From JAFDVL01 sp043736395 (lineage in GTDB: Bacteria > Acidobacteriota > Blastocatellia > RBC074): 25,408 bases of DNA. Position numbers and translations under genes: made by a program. The notes under the pieces are model-generated. The model did no database searches. It saw only the letters and a list, made by a program, of their open reading frames with translations, and had not been told where the DNA came from. The DNA lies in contig JAYTCQ010000381.1 in the NCBI GenBank assembly GCA_043736395.1, forward strand, positions 1 through 25,408. Reading direction: 5' to 3'. The stretch's first letter is position 1; each line of letters begins with the position of its first letter. Below are positions 15,163 to 23,713 of the stretch, one piece after another.

Positions 15163-15728
15163 AGTATTTTACTTATAAACTTGTGTCAGCAGCCAATAAT
15201 TGGATTAATCAAAGTGACAAACAATTGAATCTTGCTGAAAACCGATTCTGGAAAACCGTTGACGATTACAATCTTTCATTAGACCGATTAAAACCACGTA
15301 TCAGTATTTCAGCTTGGCAGTTTTTTCGTCATGGATTTGCTGAAACAGGCCTTCACGATGGTCGGCTATTAACATTCAATATCGGGGATGGTTTGAATTT
15401 TGTGACCGATGGAAAAGTTCCCTTTCGACTGAATAAGCAAGGCGTTGGCGCTTGTATTGAAATTCTTAATTATGAACAAACATTTCATCATGTGTTTGAA
15501 TTGCGCGGGTTAAAAAATGCGACAATGAACATTGTTTTAGAGGAAATTACGGGCAATAAATGTATTGGAGACATTTTCACGTACGAGTTAACAGCATTAG
15601 ATAATGAGTATTTACGATTAGGCTTCCTATTTGCGAAAGGGGCAGAAATTGAAATCTCATTCCGAAAACTTGTTTATAAAAGACATCACCTTAAGCGCCA
15701 ATATGACTTGAATGACATCTACTGTTAA
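15159..15728 (+). CDS. Unrecognised protein, immunity-protein-like
   Basis: The 189-residue protein has no signal peptide or membrane segment and begins MKYFTYKLVSAANNWINQSD. Its central stretch WQFFRHGFAETGLHDGRLLT and the following beta-rich part recall cytoplasmic immunity-like proteins such as the DUF4085 group, but I cannot assign it firmly. The ATG overlaps the stop of a 33-codon open remnant (ATGA), and no separate ribosome site is seen, so translation could be coupled. This gene and the next look A+T-richer than the flanking MOSC and shell-protein genes, suggesting acquisition. It could be an unrelated hypothetical protein. Confidence 0.6.
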   Translation: MKYFTYKLVSAANNWINQSDKQLNLAENRFWKTVDDYNLSLDRLKPRISISAWQFFRHGFAETGLHDGRLLTFNIGDGLNFVTDGKVPFRLNKQGVGACIEILNYEQTFHHVFELRGLKNATMNIVLEEITGNKCIGDIFTYELTALDNEYLRLGFLFAKGAEIEISFRKLVYKRHHLKRQYDLNDIYC

Positions 15729-15875
15729 CGTGACATAATCTCTGTTTCAAAATAGACGCTTGGTCAGTACGACAAGTTTCACTGCTACAACGCGCAACAG
15801 CTAAAGGGTCGTAATGCAGCTATTGACGTTATGGTTACTCTCTATTTTAGAATTCGATTACCTAAGGTCACCGCA

Positions 15876-16388
15876 ATGTGCCGATTGGCAGCTTGGGTAA
15901 AATCGCCTGAACTTATTCCACCCCTAGAAATTACTTTGGCTGATGTATTTGACTATATCGTTGACGAAAATGGGCATCGGCGTGGCGCCGCACTATTCTT
16001 GTACGAAAGCGAAGATTGGACAGTATTTGAAGATTTATCAGGGTATTACTGGACACTTGATGCCTCGACTTGGCAGTCCTTTGCTCAAATGGATGACTTT
16101 ATTTTTGCTGGTTACAATGACTCAATTCCCTATGGCGCACTGGTTGTTATTGAAAATGGCGTCGTCATTCGTGACTTTCTTTTTGATGCTCATAATCCTG
16201 ATGAAAATATCAATCGTAGTGAACTTGTTAATGCTCAAAATCCTGACGAGAATATTAATCGTGGGGAACTTGTTAATTACCCAATGGAACCAATTGAGAC
16301 TTGGGTTGACGTTGCATCTTTCGTTGATTCGGATGAATTCTTCTTCTCAGACACAGGAACACTTTGGTTACATTCGACAACTGCATAA
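15876..16388 (+). CDS. Unrecognised acidic protein with internal duplication, immunity-like
   Basis: From the ATG at 15876 (AAGG at 15864-15867, 8 nt before) the product has 170 residues and starts MCRLAAWVKSPELIPPLEIT. It is acidic, without signal or membrane segments, and contains GAALFLYESEDWTVFEDLSG and DDFIFAGYNDSIPYGALVV, patterns seen in small cytoplasmic proteins encoded in toxin-immunity islands. Two tandem 15-residue units, each ending NPDENINR(S/G)ELVN, lie near residues 105-134. The frame is open upstream to about 15755, so a longer start (15831) is possible. The function is not established. It sits alone between the previous unknown gene and the MOSC gene. Confidence 0.6.
   Translation: MCRLAAWVKSPELIPPLEITLADVFDYIVDENGHRRGAALFLYESEDWTVFEDLSGYYWTLDASTWQSFAQMDDFIFAGYNDSIPYGALVVIENGVVIRDFLFDAHNPDENINRSELVNAQNPDENINRGELVNYPMEPIETWVDVASFVDSDEFFFSDTGTLWLHSTTA
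16188..16277 (+). repeat. Tandem 45-bp duplication inside a coding sequence
   Basis: Units 16188-16232 and 16233-16277 are in-frame copies of 15 codons. Five codons differ: three silently (GAT/GAC, GAA/GAG, ATC/ATT) and two with replacement (His/Gln, Ser/Gly). The mostly silent divergence suggests that both units have been kept as protein. Confidence 0.85.
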
Positions 16389-16483
16389 TTTGTTCTTGGA
16401 CGACCAGAGAGAGGTAAAGAAGAGTATCATTTAAAACCGTGGTCAGCGACTTCCTCTCTACTCTATTAATTTGGAGCAAGCAC

Positions 16484-17410
16484 ATGATCGTTGGAAAAGT
16501 GAAAGAGATTTGGCGTTATCCCGTGAAATCAATGCGGGGCGAGAAACTTGATCGATGCGCGGTTGAAGTTTCAGGCATCCCCGGAGATCGAGGCTGGGCG
16601 CTGCGCGACGAAAAGGCTGGTGAAATTCGCGGCGCGAAGTACATGCCGCAGTTGTTGAATTGTTCTTCCCGCTACTCCGAGCAGCCCGCCGATGGGCGGA
16701 TTCCACACGTAGAAATTACTCTCCCCAATGGCACGCTGATTGGCAGCGAGGCGCCGGACGTAAATTCCGATTTGTCAAAATTGCTGGGGCGGGAGGTCTC
16801 GCTCCATTCGCTGCAACCAGCCAGCAATAAAGCTCATTATAAACGCGCTCAGGCTGGGGCATTGGTGATGAGCCGCTTGAGTCGCATCAAATCGCTGCGT
16901 CCTCATCTGGGAACCTTAATTCGCTTTGCGGGATTGGATGGGCCGACGCGTGAAATGTTCAGCCGCGAGTCGGATGAGCCGCTGCCCGATCTCTCCGATA
17001 TTCCATCTGAACTGTTCGAGTTCACTTCGCCTCCCGGAACTTATTTCGATCTCGCGCCGCTTCATCTGCTGACGACTTCATCTTTGTCGGCGATGGCTCA
17101 ACTCAACCCGGAAGCCAAGTGGGACGTGCGGCGTTTTCGTCCTAATTTCCTGATTGAAACAAACCCCGAAATTGAAGGATTAGTTGAAGCGAACTGGGGC
17201 GGGCGAACGCTCCGACTGGGAGATTTGACGCTGAAGTGCTCTATCCCAACAGTTCGCTGTGGGATGACCATGCACGCGCAGGCCGAATTACCCAAAGACC
17301 CATCGGTACTAAGAACCATCGTGCGTGCCGCTGAACAGTGTCTTGGGATTTATGGAAGTGCGATAGAATCTAGTCATGTGCGTGTTGGTGACGTAGTGGA
17401 ATTACTCTAA
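16484..17410 (+). CDS. MOSC domain-containing protein
   Basis: The 308-residue protein carries the MOSC N-terminal beta-barrel (MIVGKVKEIWRYPVKSMRGE, then GIPGDRGWALRDEKAGEIRG) followed by a MOSC domain with FDLAPLHLLTTSSLSAMAQL, VRRFRPNFLIE and the cysteine-containing LKCSIPTVRCGM. In this family the Cys of the PTxRC motif binds the molybdenum cofactor, and members carry out reductions or sulfur transfer; the substrate here is unknown. The start at 16484 is set by GGAG 7 nt upstream; the upstream in-frame ATG (16439) lacks such a site. It is probably cotranscribed with the DUF1287 gene, 14 bp downstream. Confidence 0.9.
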   Translation: MIVGKVKEIWRYPVKSMRGEKLDRCAVEVSGIPGDRGWALRDEKAGEIRGAKYMPQLLNCSSRYSEQPADGRIPHVEITLPNGTLIGSEAPDVNSDLSKLLGREVSLHSLQPASNKAHYKRAQAGALVMSRLSRIKSLRPHLGTLIRFAGLDGPTREMFSRESDEPLPDLSDIPSELFEFTSPPGTYFDLAPLHLLTTSSLSAMAQLNPEAKWDVRRFRPNFLIETNPEIEGLVEANWGGRTLRLGDLTLKCSIPTVRCGMTMHAQAELPKDPSVLRTIVRAAEQCLGIYGSAIESSHVRVGDVVELL

Positions 17411-17424
17411 CGAGAGGTTTAAAA

Positions 17425-18069
17425 ATGCGATTTATTTTGTTGTCTCTGCTGTCCGTTCTTTTTCTAAATTGCTCTACAAATTTAGCCCAAAACAAACTAT
17501 TAGCAGAGCTTTCTCCGGCGCTTCAAAAAATTAAGCAAAAGAAGCCGCTGACACCCAAACAAAAACTTATTGCGTCCGCTGCGGAACAAGTTGGCGTGAC
17601 TACGGAATACGATCCGGCGTATGCAAAACTCACCTATCCCGGCGGAGACGTACCCGCTAAAACAGGAGTCTGCGCCGATGTCATTATCCGCGCCTTTCGT
17701 GCGATTGAAGTTGATCTGCAAAAAGAATTGCACGTTGACATGAAAAAGAGCTTCGCCAAGTATCCGAAGAAATGGGGCTTAAAAAAACCGGACACCAACA
17801 TTGATCATCGCCGGGTTCCAAATTTAATGACATGGCTTGAACGCCAGGGAAAATTATTGCCGCTAACAACAAACGCCAATGAATACATACCCGGCGATGT
17901 CGTAGCCTGGGAATTAGCAGGCGGCCTGACGCACATCGGAATCGTCAGCGATGTCAAAGCCGATGACCAGCAAACGCATCTGATCATTCATAATATCGGC
18001 GCGGGCGCGCAGATTGAGAACCGATTATTTGAGTGGAAAATTATTGGGCATTATCGTTATTTTGGATAA
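17425..18069 (+). CDS. DUF1287 family exported protein
   Basis: The 214-residue protein has an N-terminal signal segment (about 1-21, ending NLAQ; the cysteine in FLNC does not fit a lipobox well) and a DUF1287 domain. Landmarks are TGVCADVIIRAFRAIEVDLQ, KKSFAKYPKKWGLKKPDTNI, DHRRVPNLMTWLERQG and GDVVAWELAGGLTHIGIVSD. The domain has the Cys...His pattern of NlpC/P60-like cysteine peptidases or amidases, with Cys in GVCAD and His in LTHIGI as candidate catalytic residues; the substrate is unknown. AGAGG lies 7 nt before the ATG. It is convergent to hflX, with 25 bp between stop codons and no obvious terminator. Confidence 0.85.
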   Translation: MRFILLSLLSVLFLNCSTNLAQNKLLAELSPALQKIKQKKPLTPKQKLIASAAEQVGVTTEYDPAYAKLTYPGGDVPAKTGVCADVIIRAFRAIEVDLQKELHVDMKKSFAKYPKKWGLKKPDTNIDHRRVPNLMTWLERQGKLLPLTTNANEYIPGDVVAWELAGGLTHIGIVSDVKADDQQTHLIIHNIGAGAQIENRLFEWKIIGHYRYFG

Positions 18070-18094
18070 CTTTGTTTTGCCGTAACCATAGTGC

Positions 18095-19801
18095 TCACAT
18101 GATCAACTGATCTGTCCTTTGAAGATGTAAATCAGCAGCCTTGTCATATTCGGCATCATTCAACATTTCACCAATTTTATTCGTCAAGTCTGACAACGAA
18201 CGACGATTGATCGCCGAAGCTGAAATGGCGTGATGGGTAACACAAAGATTTTGAATGACTTCAGGATCAACGAGGTCAGCTTTATTGAATACTAATAGGC
18301 GCGGAATGTGATGGAGTTCCAATTCTTCTAAAATTTTCTCAACCGAATGCAGCTGATTTTCCAGGGTTGGCGACGAAGCATCCGCCAGATGAACCAATAA
18401 ATCGGATTCTTCGATTTCTTCCAGCGTTGCCTTAAACGCGTTCAGTAAATCCTTCGGCAAATCGCGGATAAATCCTACTGTATCGTTGATGATAATTTCC
18501 TGATCCTGCGGCAATCGCAACCGCCGCGAAGTCGGGTCAAGGGTTGCAAACATTTTCTGTTCCGCGACAACTTTGCTATGCGTTAACTGATTCAGAAGCG
18601 TACTTTTTCCGGCATTCGTATAACCCACAATCGAAACAATCGGTAAATCTTTTCTTGCACGTTGTGCCCGTCGTTGTTGGCGACTCTCGCGTACCTTGTC
18701 TAATTGCTGCTCCAAAAGTGTAATGCGATCACGGACGCGGCGGCGATCAACTTCGAGTTTTGTTTCACCCGGCCCGCGCCCTCCGATGCCTCCCATCAGG
18801 CGCGACATCGCCGTCCCTGAACCTGAAAGACGCGGCAACATATATTTCAACATCGCCAGCTCCACTTGAATCGTACCTTCGCTGGTGTGAGCACGTTGCG
18901 CGAAAATATCTAAAATTAATTGTGAACGATCTACAACTTTTAAATCTGTCGCGGCGTTGATGGTACGTACCTGGCTAGGTTGAAGCTCACGATCAAAAAC
19001 AATCATGTCGGCTCCGAGTTGAAGGCAACTAATGATGATTTCTTCGAGCTTTCCTTTTCCGATCAACGTCGCGGGATCAAGCTGTTTCCGACGCTGGATA
19101 ATTTCATCAAGCACCACCAAACCGCCAGAAGTCGCGAGTTCGCGCAACTCATCCAACGATTCACGCGCATCAATTAAACTCGCTGTCGTGACGCTCACGA
19201 GGATGGCGCGGTCCCGGCGGTCAGAAGCCTTGCGCGGGGCACGATTGCGCGACATTTCCGCTTCCAAGGATTCAATCAATTCAAGAAAATCAACATCAAG
19301 CTGACTTGGAATTTGGGGATTGAGAAATTGATATTGCGGCTTCAGCGTAGCGCCATCTTCGTCGTGAATTTCCGAAGTGGGCATCATGTGTGCAATTTTG
19401 ACCAAGCCCGGTAAACCCGATTGCTTGTCGACGTCAATGATTCCCATTAAATCCAGCCGCAGCAATGCTAAGTCCGTCAAATCGTCCTGCGTTAACGCTT
19501 CACCGCGCAGATGCGTATGAATGCAGCGCAATCCATTAAAACGCGATTCGTCCAGACGTGAGCGCGCCTGTGCCGGGAGCGTAATTTTTGACGCATCTCC
19601 CACGATGACGTGCTCGATGTGACCTTTGCGGTCAATCAGAACTCCGAGCTGTCGTCCGATTTCGTGGGAAATTTCGCTCATCTGCCGAGCTAATTCTGAA
19701 GTGATGATTTCGTGAGGAGGAATCCGACGGGCGGAAAGTTTTTCGATCCGCTTCAACTGATTCGCTTTTAAGCCTTTTATGTTGCCTTCAATGTTTGAAA
19801 T
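18095..19801 (-). CDS. hflX: Ribosome-associated GTPase HflX, apparent AUU start
   Basis: A 568-residue extended-type HflX, a GTPase that binds the 50S subunit and splits stalled ribosomes. Numbered from the proposed start, the G-domain motifs are GYTNAGKST (393-401), the switch region FATLDPTSRR, DTVGF (440-444), NKAD (506-509) and SAS. The Gly-rich LSGSGTAMSRLMGGIGGRGP precedes the coiled linker before the G domain. The N-terminal third includes IHTHLRGEAL and is typical of longer family members. The conserved N-terminus IEGNIKGLKANQLKR lies upstream of the first ordinary start (TTG at 19756). AGGAG (19814-19810) stands 8 nt before an in-frame ATT at 19801, and TAG closes the frame two codons upstream. 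I therefore place the start at ATT. The gene is divergent from the LemA-like gene with 41 bp between starts. Confidence 0.9.
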   Translation of the reverse strand: MSNIEGNIKGLKANQLKRIEKLSARRIPPHEIITSELARQMSEISHEIGRQLGVLIDRKGHIEHVIVGDASKITLPAQARSRLDESRFNGLRCIHTHLRGEALTQDDLTDLALLRLDLMGIIDVDKQSGLPGLVKIAHMMPTSEIHDEDGATLKPQYQFLNPQIPSQLDVDFLELIESLEAEMSRNRAPRKASDRRDRAILVSVTTASLIDARESLDELRELATSGGLVVLDEIIQRRKQLDPATLIGKGKLEEIIISCLQLGADMIVFDRELQPSQVRTINAATDLKVVDRSQLILDIFAQRAHTSEGTIQVELAMLKYMLPRLSGSGTAMSRLMGGIGGRGPGETKLEVDRRRVRDRITLLEQQLDKVRESRQQRRAQRARKDLPIVSIVGYTNAGKSTLLNQLTHSKVVAEQKMFATLDPTSRRLRLPQDQEIIINDTVGFIRDLPKDLLNAFKATLEEIEESDLLVHLADASSPTLENQLHSVEKILEELELHHIPRLLVFNKADLVDPEVIQNLCVTHHAISASAINRRSLSDLTNKIGEMLNDAEYDKAADLHLQRTDQLIM

Positions 19802-19842
19802 AACCTAAACTCCTTTTTCGGAAATAACTATTTGGAGGGATT

Positions 19843-20670
19843 ATGCAGCAAAGAATTTTTTCACTGATTCTCATTTTGTCCTCAATCGCCGCCTTCGCGC
19901 AAGCTCCCGCGAAAAAACCGACGAAAGATGAAGTTTATCACGCGATGGCAACCGTAATTATCGCACAATCTGATTCGCCAATCTCGACGGTTAAAAATGT
20001 TCTAGGTGAAACACTTGAAGTCGGAGACAGCACGATCAATCCGAAAGACGGCAAAGCGACCGTCAACGTGAAAGATAAAAACGATAAAGATAAAAGTATC
20101 CCGATGATTTTCGCGCTGCAACCGGACGGATTGTGGAAGTGGGAACAGTTTAAAAATGATTTCAAATTTTATCCGGTAGATCGCTTATTCCCGTACGCAA
20201 AAGGTGAGCTGACAGCTTTCAGAAAATCAGTGGATACGGTTTACAGCCAATACTTACAGGCTGAAACGAACTACAGCGAAGCTGCTTTCAAATTGCTTGA
20301 TACGGCCAAAGCCGTATTAAAAAAAGCCCCTGAAGCATTGGCTCCATTGAACGTTGCGCGCGAAGCCTACAAGAAAGCGCAGGAATCAAAAGAATCCGAT
20401 CAAGTTAAAAATGCTATCCGCGATCTGAAAACAAGCATCGAACCTCTGGGACATTTAGCTGATGAAAATGAAACGTTGAAAACCAACGATGCTTATTTAC
20501 GATTGAGTACTGAATTAGAAGCAGCAAAGAACAGAACTTCACAGGCGCGAAAAGATTATTTTACGAGCATTGATAATTATGAGGCGAAGCTCAATCAATT
20601 TCCTTTCATCCTTGTCGCCTACGGCTTGGGATTTACAAAAATTGAGCCGCTAATTGAACCCGAGCAATAA
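19843..20670 (+). CDS. Exported LemA-like protein with extra N-terminal domain
   Basis: The 275-residue protein has a Sec signal peptide (MQQRIFSLILILSSIAAFAQ). Residues about 28-115 form an unrecognised domain with GDSTINPKDGKATVNVKDKN and LQPDGLWKWEQFKNDFKFYP, which resembles small exported beta-domains. Residues about 125-270 are helical and resemble the LemA fold: NDAYLRLSTELEAAKNRTSQ, ARKDYFTSIDNYEAKLNQFP, then a hydrophobic tail with GLGFTKIEP in place of the usual GxFGFKxxPYFE. LemA proteins are envelope-associated helical bundles of poorly known function. GGAGGG is only 3 nt before the ATG. It appears to be transcribed away from hflX, and a hairpin follows its stop codon. Confidence 0.7.
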   Translation: MQQRIFSLILILSSIAAFAQAPAKKPTKDEVYHAMATVIIAQSDSPISTVKNVLGETLEVGDSTINPKDGKATVNVKDKNDKDKSIPMIFALQPDGLWKWEQFKNDFKFYPVDRLFPYAKGELTAFRKSVDTVYSQYLQAETNYSEAAFKLLDTAKAVLKKAPEALAPLNVAREAYKKAQESKESDQVKNAIRDLKTSIEPLGHLADENETLKTNDAYLRLSTELEAAKNRTSQARKDYFTSIDNYEAKLNQFPFILVAYGLGFTKIEPLIEPEQ

Positions 20671-20677
20671 TGGTAGC

Positions 20678-20718
20678 GTGAACTGTTAGTTCAAGCATTC
20701 GGTGAATTAACAGTTCAC
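20678..20718. repeat. Palindromic repeat, 16-bp arms, possible terminator
   Basis: GTGAACTGTTAGTTCA (20678-20693) pairs with TGAATTAACAGTTCAC (20703-20718) apart from one position, which is a G-T wobble. It lies 7 bp after the LemA-like stop codon. No T-run follows, so it is not a classic terminator. The core GAACTGTTARTTCAAG recurs near 6930. Confidence 0.6.
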
Positions 20719-20801
20719 CGTACAAAAAGCATCGAACTTTACAAACCTATATTTCGTTTGTACTGTCGGCACTAAAGCCACTAAATATCCAGGAGAAAAT
20801 C

Positions 20802-21176
20802 ATGTCAGATCAAAACAACGAACAAATAGCTCCAATTTACACCTCGCCACAGCCACCAAATAAAAATACCCCCGTAGACGATGTTGTCAACGCGATCCGC
20901 GACTTTATTTCAAAGGCTCCCGACACGTTCAATAAAGCTGTCGAACGCGCCGTCAATGTCAGAGATACGACTGTCCTGTTACGTCTGGCAGAACAAGAAT
21001 CTGACGCAATTGACACTTTAGTAACCGCCGGAATTTATAAAAGTCGCGCTGATGCCGCCAACTTTCTTATCGCAGAAGGCATTAAAGCGCAGGCTGAATT
21101 GTTTGCCAAAGTGGAAAGCAAAATGGAAGAAATTGAAAAGCTGCGCAGCGAACTAAGGCAATCCGTCGCGCCATAA
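20802..21176 (+). CDS. Small soluble protein of unknown function
   Basis: A 124-residue protein with no signal peptide. After a Pro/Gln-rich N-terminus (1-25), it is predicted by eye to be almost all helical, including DDVVNAIRDFISKAPDTFNK, IDTLVTAGIYKSRADAANFL and a charged, coiled-coil-like end (AELFAKVESKMEEIEKLRSE). The segment LVTAGIYKSRADAANFLIAE has the look of a ribbon-helix-helix-type helix pair, but the beta strand is not evident, so DNA binding is not claimed. AGGAG (20791-20795) stands 6 nt before the ATG, giving a well-supported start. It is separated from its neighbours by 131 and 220 bp and is probably a single-gene unit. Confidence 0.7.
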   Translation: MSDQNNEQIAPIYTSPQPPNKNTPVDDVVNAIRDFISKAPDTFNKAVERAVNVRDTTVLLRLAEQESDAIDTLVTAGIYKSRADAANFLIAEGIKAQAELFAKVESKMEEIEKLRSELRQSVAP

Positions 21177-21396
21177 TTTTTTTTGCCACCTACAACTTGT
21201 TCCTAATAATCCACTTGTACACGTCGAAAAGCTTTGACTTAAGACAATTGCTTCGGTAGTCTTTCATCTCTTAGCGAATAATTGGTAATTCCTCACAGCA
21301 GTTACGGCGTCTCAGCCGTCTATACTTTTCAACAGTATTTTTGCTGGTGAGGAAGTGTTGCGTGAAAGGTGCTGTGGAAAGTTAGGTTTTGCAATT

Positions 21397-23658
21397 ATGT
21401 GGTCCCCCAAATTTCTTTGCTTCTCACCGAAGTGTCGTTTTTCTCTCAGTTTTAGTGCTGGGATTTGTTTATTTTTTTTGATTGTGGCTTCTATCGCGAT
21501 GAGCTGGCAGGTTATCGCTAGCTTCTCTGTGGCACAAGGCGGAGGGAAAATACCGAAATGTCCGCGTGGACAAAAGCCGCAATTGATAACGGATTCAATG
21601 TCAGCCCGATATGTTTGCGTTTCCGACGGAAAAAAGCCAACACCGACACCCACAATTAAACCCACCGTTAAAATCACTCCGACACCCCCCACGCCGAAGA
21701 TAACTCCGACGCCGACACCGCCACCTGCAACTGCGCGTGAATGGGTGCTGCGTGAAGCTAAGGCACGTCCGAACGATCCTTGGCCACAGGGCAAATCGCA
21801 CGTTTTGTTGGGCATTCCCGGCAGCCCTGAAAAAGAGAAAGGATATTTGGAACCTGGCGGCAGTTTCAGCCCGGCGGTGGGAAGTTTCGGGATTTCATTC
21901 TGGATGACTGATCTCAGGGGAAATCTGGTTGCCTCCAGCGATACCATTGAAAGTGGTCAGCAACATACGCATCAATGGGTAGGGTTAGAGAGCAGTCGCA
22001 CGCCTGGAATCAAGACCAGCTATGTGTCTAAATATGTCGCGACTTGGACTCCTGTCGGAACCGGGAAATGGGCATTGGATTTACAAATCACTGCCAGTAA
22101 CACAGCGAAAATATTTTTTGTTATAAGAAGCGCTGGTCCCGCCGGAGGCAGAGTTGATGCCTTAAAATGGGATGGCAATAATTTAGTCGTTAATGATCGC
22201 TGGAACATCAATTTTGGGCGCCCGGTACAGGATGCTGCGGTTCGCGTCGGACAGGAAGGCGACAAAGATTGGAAGACTGCACTACTGCGTGAAAAAGATA
22301 GAAAATTTAAAGATGGCTGGGGCTTTGCGACGGTAGATTTATCCGCTGACAAAAATTGGAAAGTTGAAATCACTGACAAAGTTGCCACGAATGTGCCTGC
22401 CTATACTTACAATAATTTGCGTTCGAATTTGGAAATTTTTGTCAACAGTTCGGAATTTAATGACAGCCTGAACGCGCAGGTAGCGCATCTACTGATGGGT
22501 ATTACACGCAAAGAAATCTGGCCGGGCGATCCAATGAACTATAGCAAAAAGCGCAGCCGCGAAGCCGCTTATACAATTGTTGCGCTGATGCGCGCAGGAC
22601 ACATTGAAATTGCCAAAGAATTGTTGACCGAGTTGGCGGAGGGTTATACGTGGGGCGCGACTGACGCCGATGCGACAGGATTGTTTTTGTGGGCAGCAGA
22701 GGAAGTAACTGCCAAATTATTTCTGCGCGAGCCTGACAATGTCTATGCTTTTAAATTGTGGACTCAGGTAAAACAAAAAGCCGACGAATTAACCGCCGCT
22801 CGCATTGCCCAAGTCAGTACCGGGCAAAGGGACGCACTTTACGTGCAGGCACTGAACTATCGAGGGTTGCTGGGTGCGGCAAATTATGCCGAGCGATTGC
22901 GCAAAATGGATGACGCGAATCGTTATCGTAATCGCGCCGCTGAATGGAAACAGGCGTGGGATACTGATTACAAAACGCAAATTTTCAGCGATTTCCCCTA
23001 TTACTCTGGCTTATGGCCAAGTGGCGTTACCACTGCAACGCGTGAATTTACGCAAGGGTTGGAAACACGCTGGAAAATATCTCACAACAGTGAAAGCGGA
23101 TTCCAGCAAGCTCCCACGCGACCTTCTTTGGCGTTCGCCGATGCACACCAATGGCTCATGCTGGAAAATTCAGATCGCCCGTGGCAAACACTTCAGTGGT
23201 TCTGGCAACATCAAACAATGCCTGGCCTGTATTTTTGGAGTTCACAAAACGAAGAAAATCCCGGAAAAAACTGGGAACAGGTTCGCGGATGGGTGAATGC
23301 TCCGACAACGGCTACGATGCCTCATTATTGGACCGCAGCAGAATTACTACTGCTACAGCTGGACATGCTCGCTTACGTGGATGACACAGCGCGCGAACCT
23401 GTCCTGGTGATTGGCGCAGGCATCCGTCCTGATTGGGTGAACTTGCCAATGAATGTGAATGGGATTCCGACGAACTTTGGTGAAATTAGCTGGGATTGGA
23501 ACGCGAAGGATAAACGCCTGACAATTCTTGTGGCTAATAAACAAATGAAAGATCGGCTCAACAAAAACAAAGATCGCTTAGTGCGAGTGGGAGCGGCTTT
23601 ACGCGCCGTAATGAAAAGCAAGCCAGAAATTAAGCAGTCCGAATTAGCAAAACAATAA
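21397..23658 (+). CDS. Large exported six-hairpin glycosidase-like protein
   Basis: From the ATG at 21397 the product is 753 residues: a hydrophobic signal anchor (about 15-42), a short segment with two cysteines (Cys54, Cys74), a Pro/Thr-rich linker (about 81-111), a beta-rich domain (about 115-360), and a helical domain (about 370-680). Helical segments such as AYTIVALMRAGHIEIAKELL, WGATDADATGLFLWAAEEVT and QALNYRGLLGAANYAERLRK recall the (alpha/alpha)6 barrel of glycosidases such as GH15 or GH63. The acid ATDADATG could be catalytic, but I cannot name a family or substrate. A GTG at 21355 is an alternative start; neither has a strong ribosome site. It is probably outside the cytoplasm, acting on polysaccharide; this is inferred. 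Confidence 0.7.
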   Translation: MWSPKFLCFSPKCRFSLSFSAGICLFFLIVASIAMSWQVIASFSVAQGGGKIPKCPRGQKPQLITDSMSARYVCVSDGKKPTPTPTIKPTVKITPTPPTPKITPTPTPPPATAREWVLREAKARPNDPWPQGKSHVLLGIPGSPEKEKGYLEPGGSFSPAVGSFGISFWMTDLRGNLVASSDTIESGQQHTHQWVGLESSRTPGIKTSYVSKYVATWTPVGTGKWALDLQITASNTAKIFFVIRSAGPAGGRVDALKWDGNNLVVNDRWNINFGRPVQDAAVRVGQEGDKDWKTALLREKDRKFKDGWGFATVDLSADKNWKVEITDKVATNVPAYTYNNLRSNLEIFVNSSEFNDSLNAQVAHLLMGITRKEIWPGDPMNYSKKRSREAAYTIVALMRAGHIEIAKELLTELAEGYTWGATDADATGLFLWAAEEVTAKLFLREPDNVYAFKLWTQVKQKADELTAARIAQVSTGQRDALYVQALNYRGLLGAANYAERLRKMDDANRYRNRAAEWKQAWDTDYKTQIFSDFPYYSGLWPSGVTTATREFTQGLETRWKISHNSESGFQQAPTRPSLAFADAHQWLMLENSDRPWQTLQWFWQHQTMPGLYFWSSQNEENPGKNWEQVRGWVNAPTTATMPHYWTAAELLLLQLDMLAYVDDTAREPVLVIGAGIRPDWVNLPMNVNGIPTNFGEISWDWNAKDKRLTILVANKQMKDRLNKNKDRLVRVGAALRAVMKSKPEIKQSELAKQ

Positions 23659-23713
23659 TAAATTTAGGTTTACTTTCTATCTGCTTAGGTCTCATTAACA
23701 GGGAGGGATGGTT

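Noticed and set aside
21177..21396. Possible terminator or small gene between the 124-residue protein and the glycosidase-like gene
   Set aside because: A T-run (about 21178-21184) follows the stop codon but no stable GC stem precedes it, and no supported gene is seen in the remaining bases.
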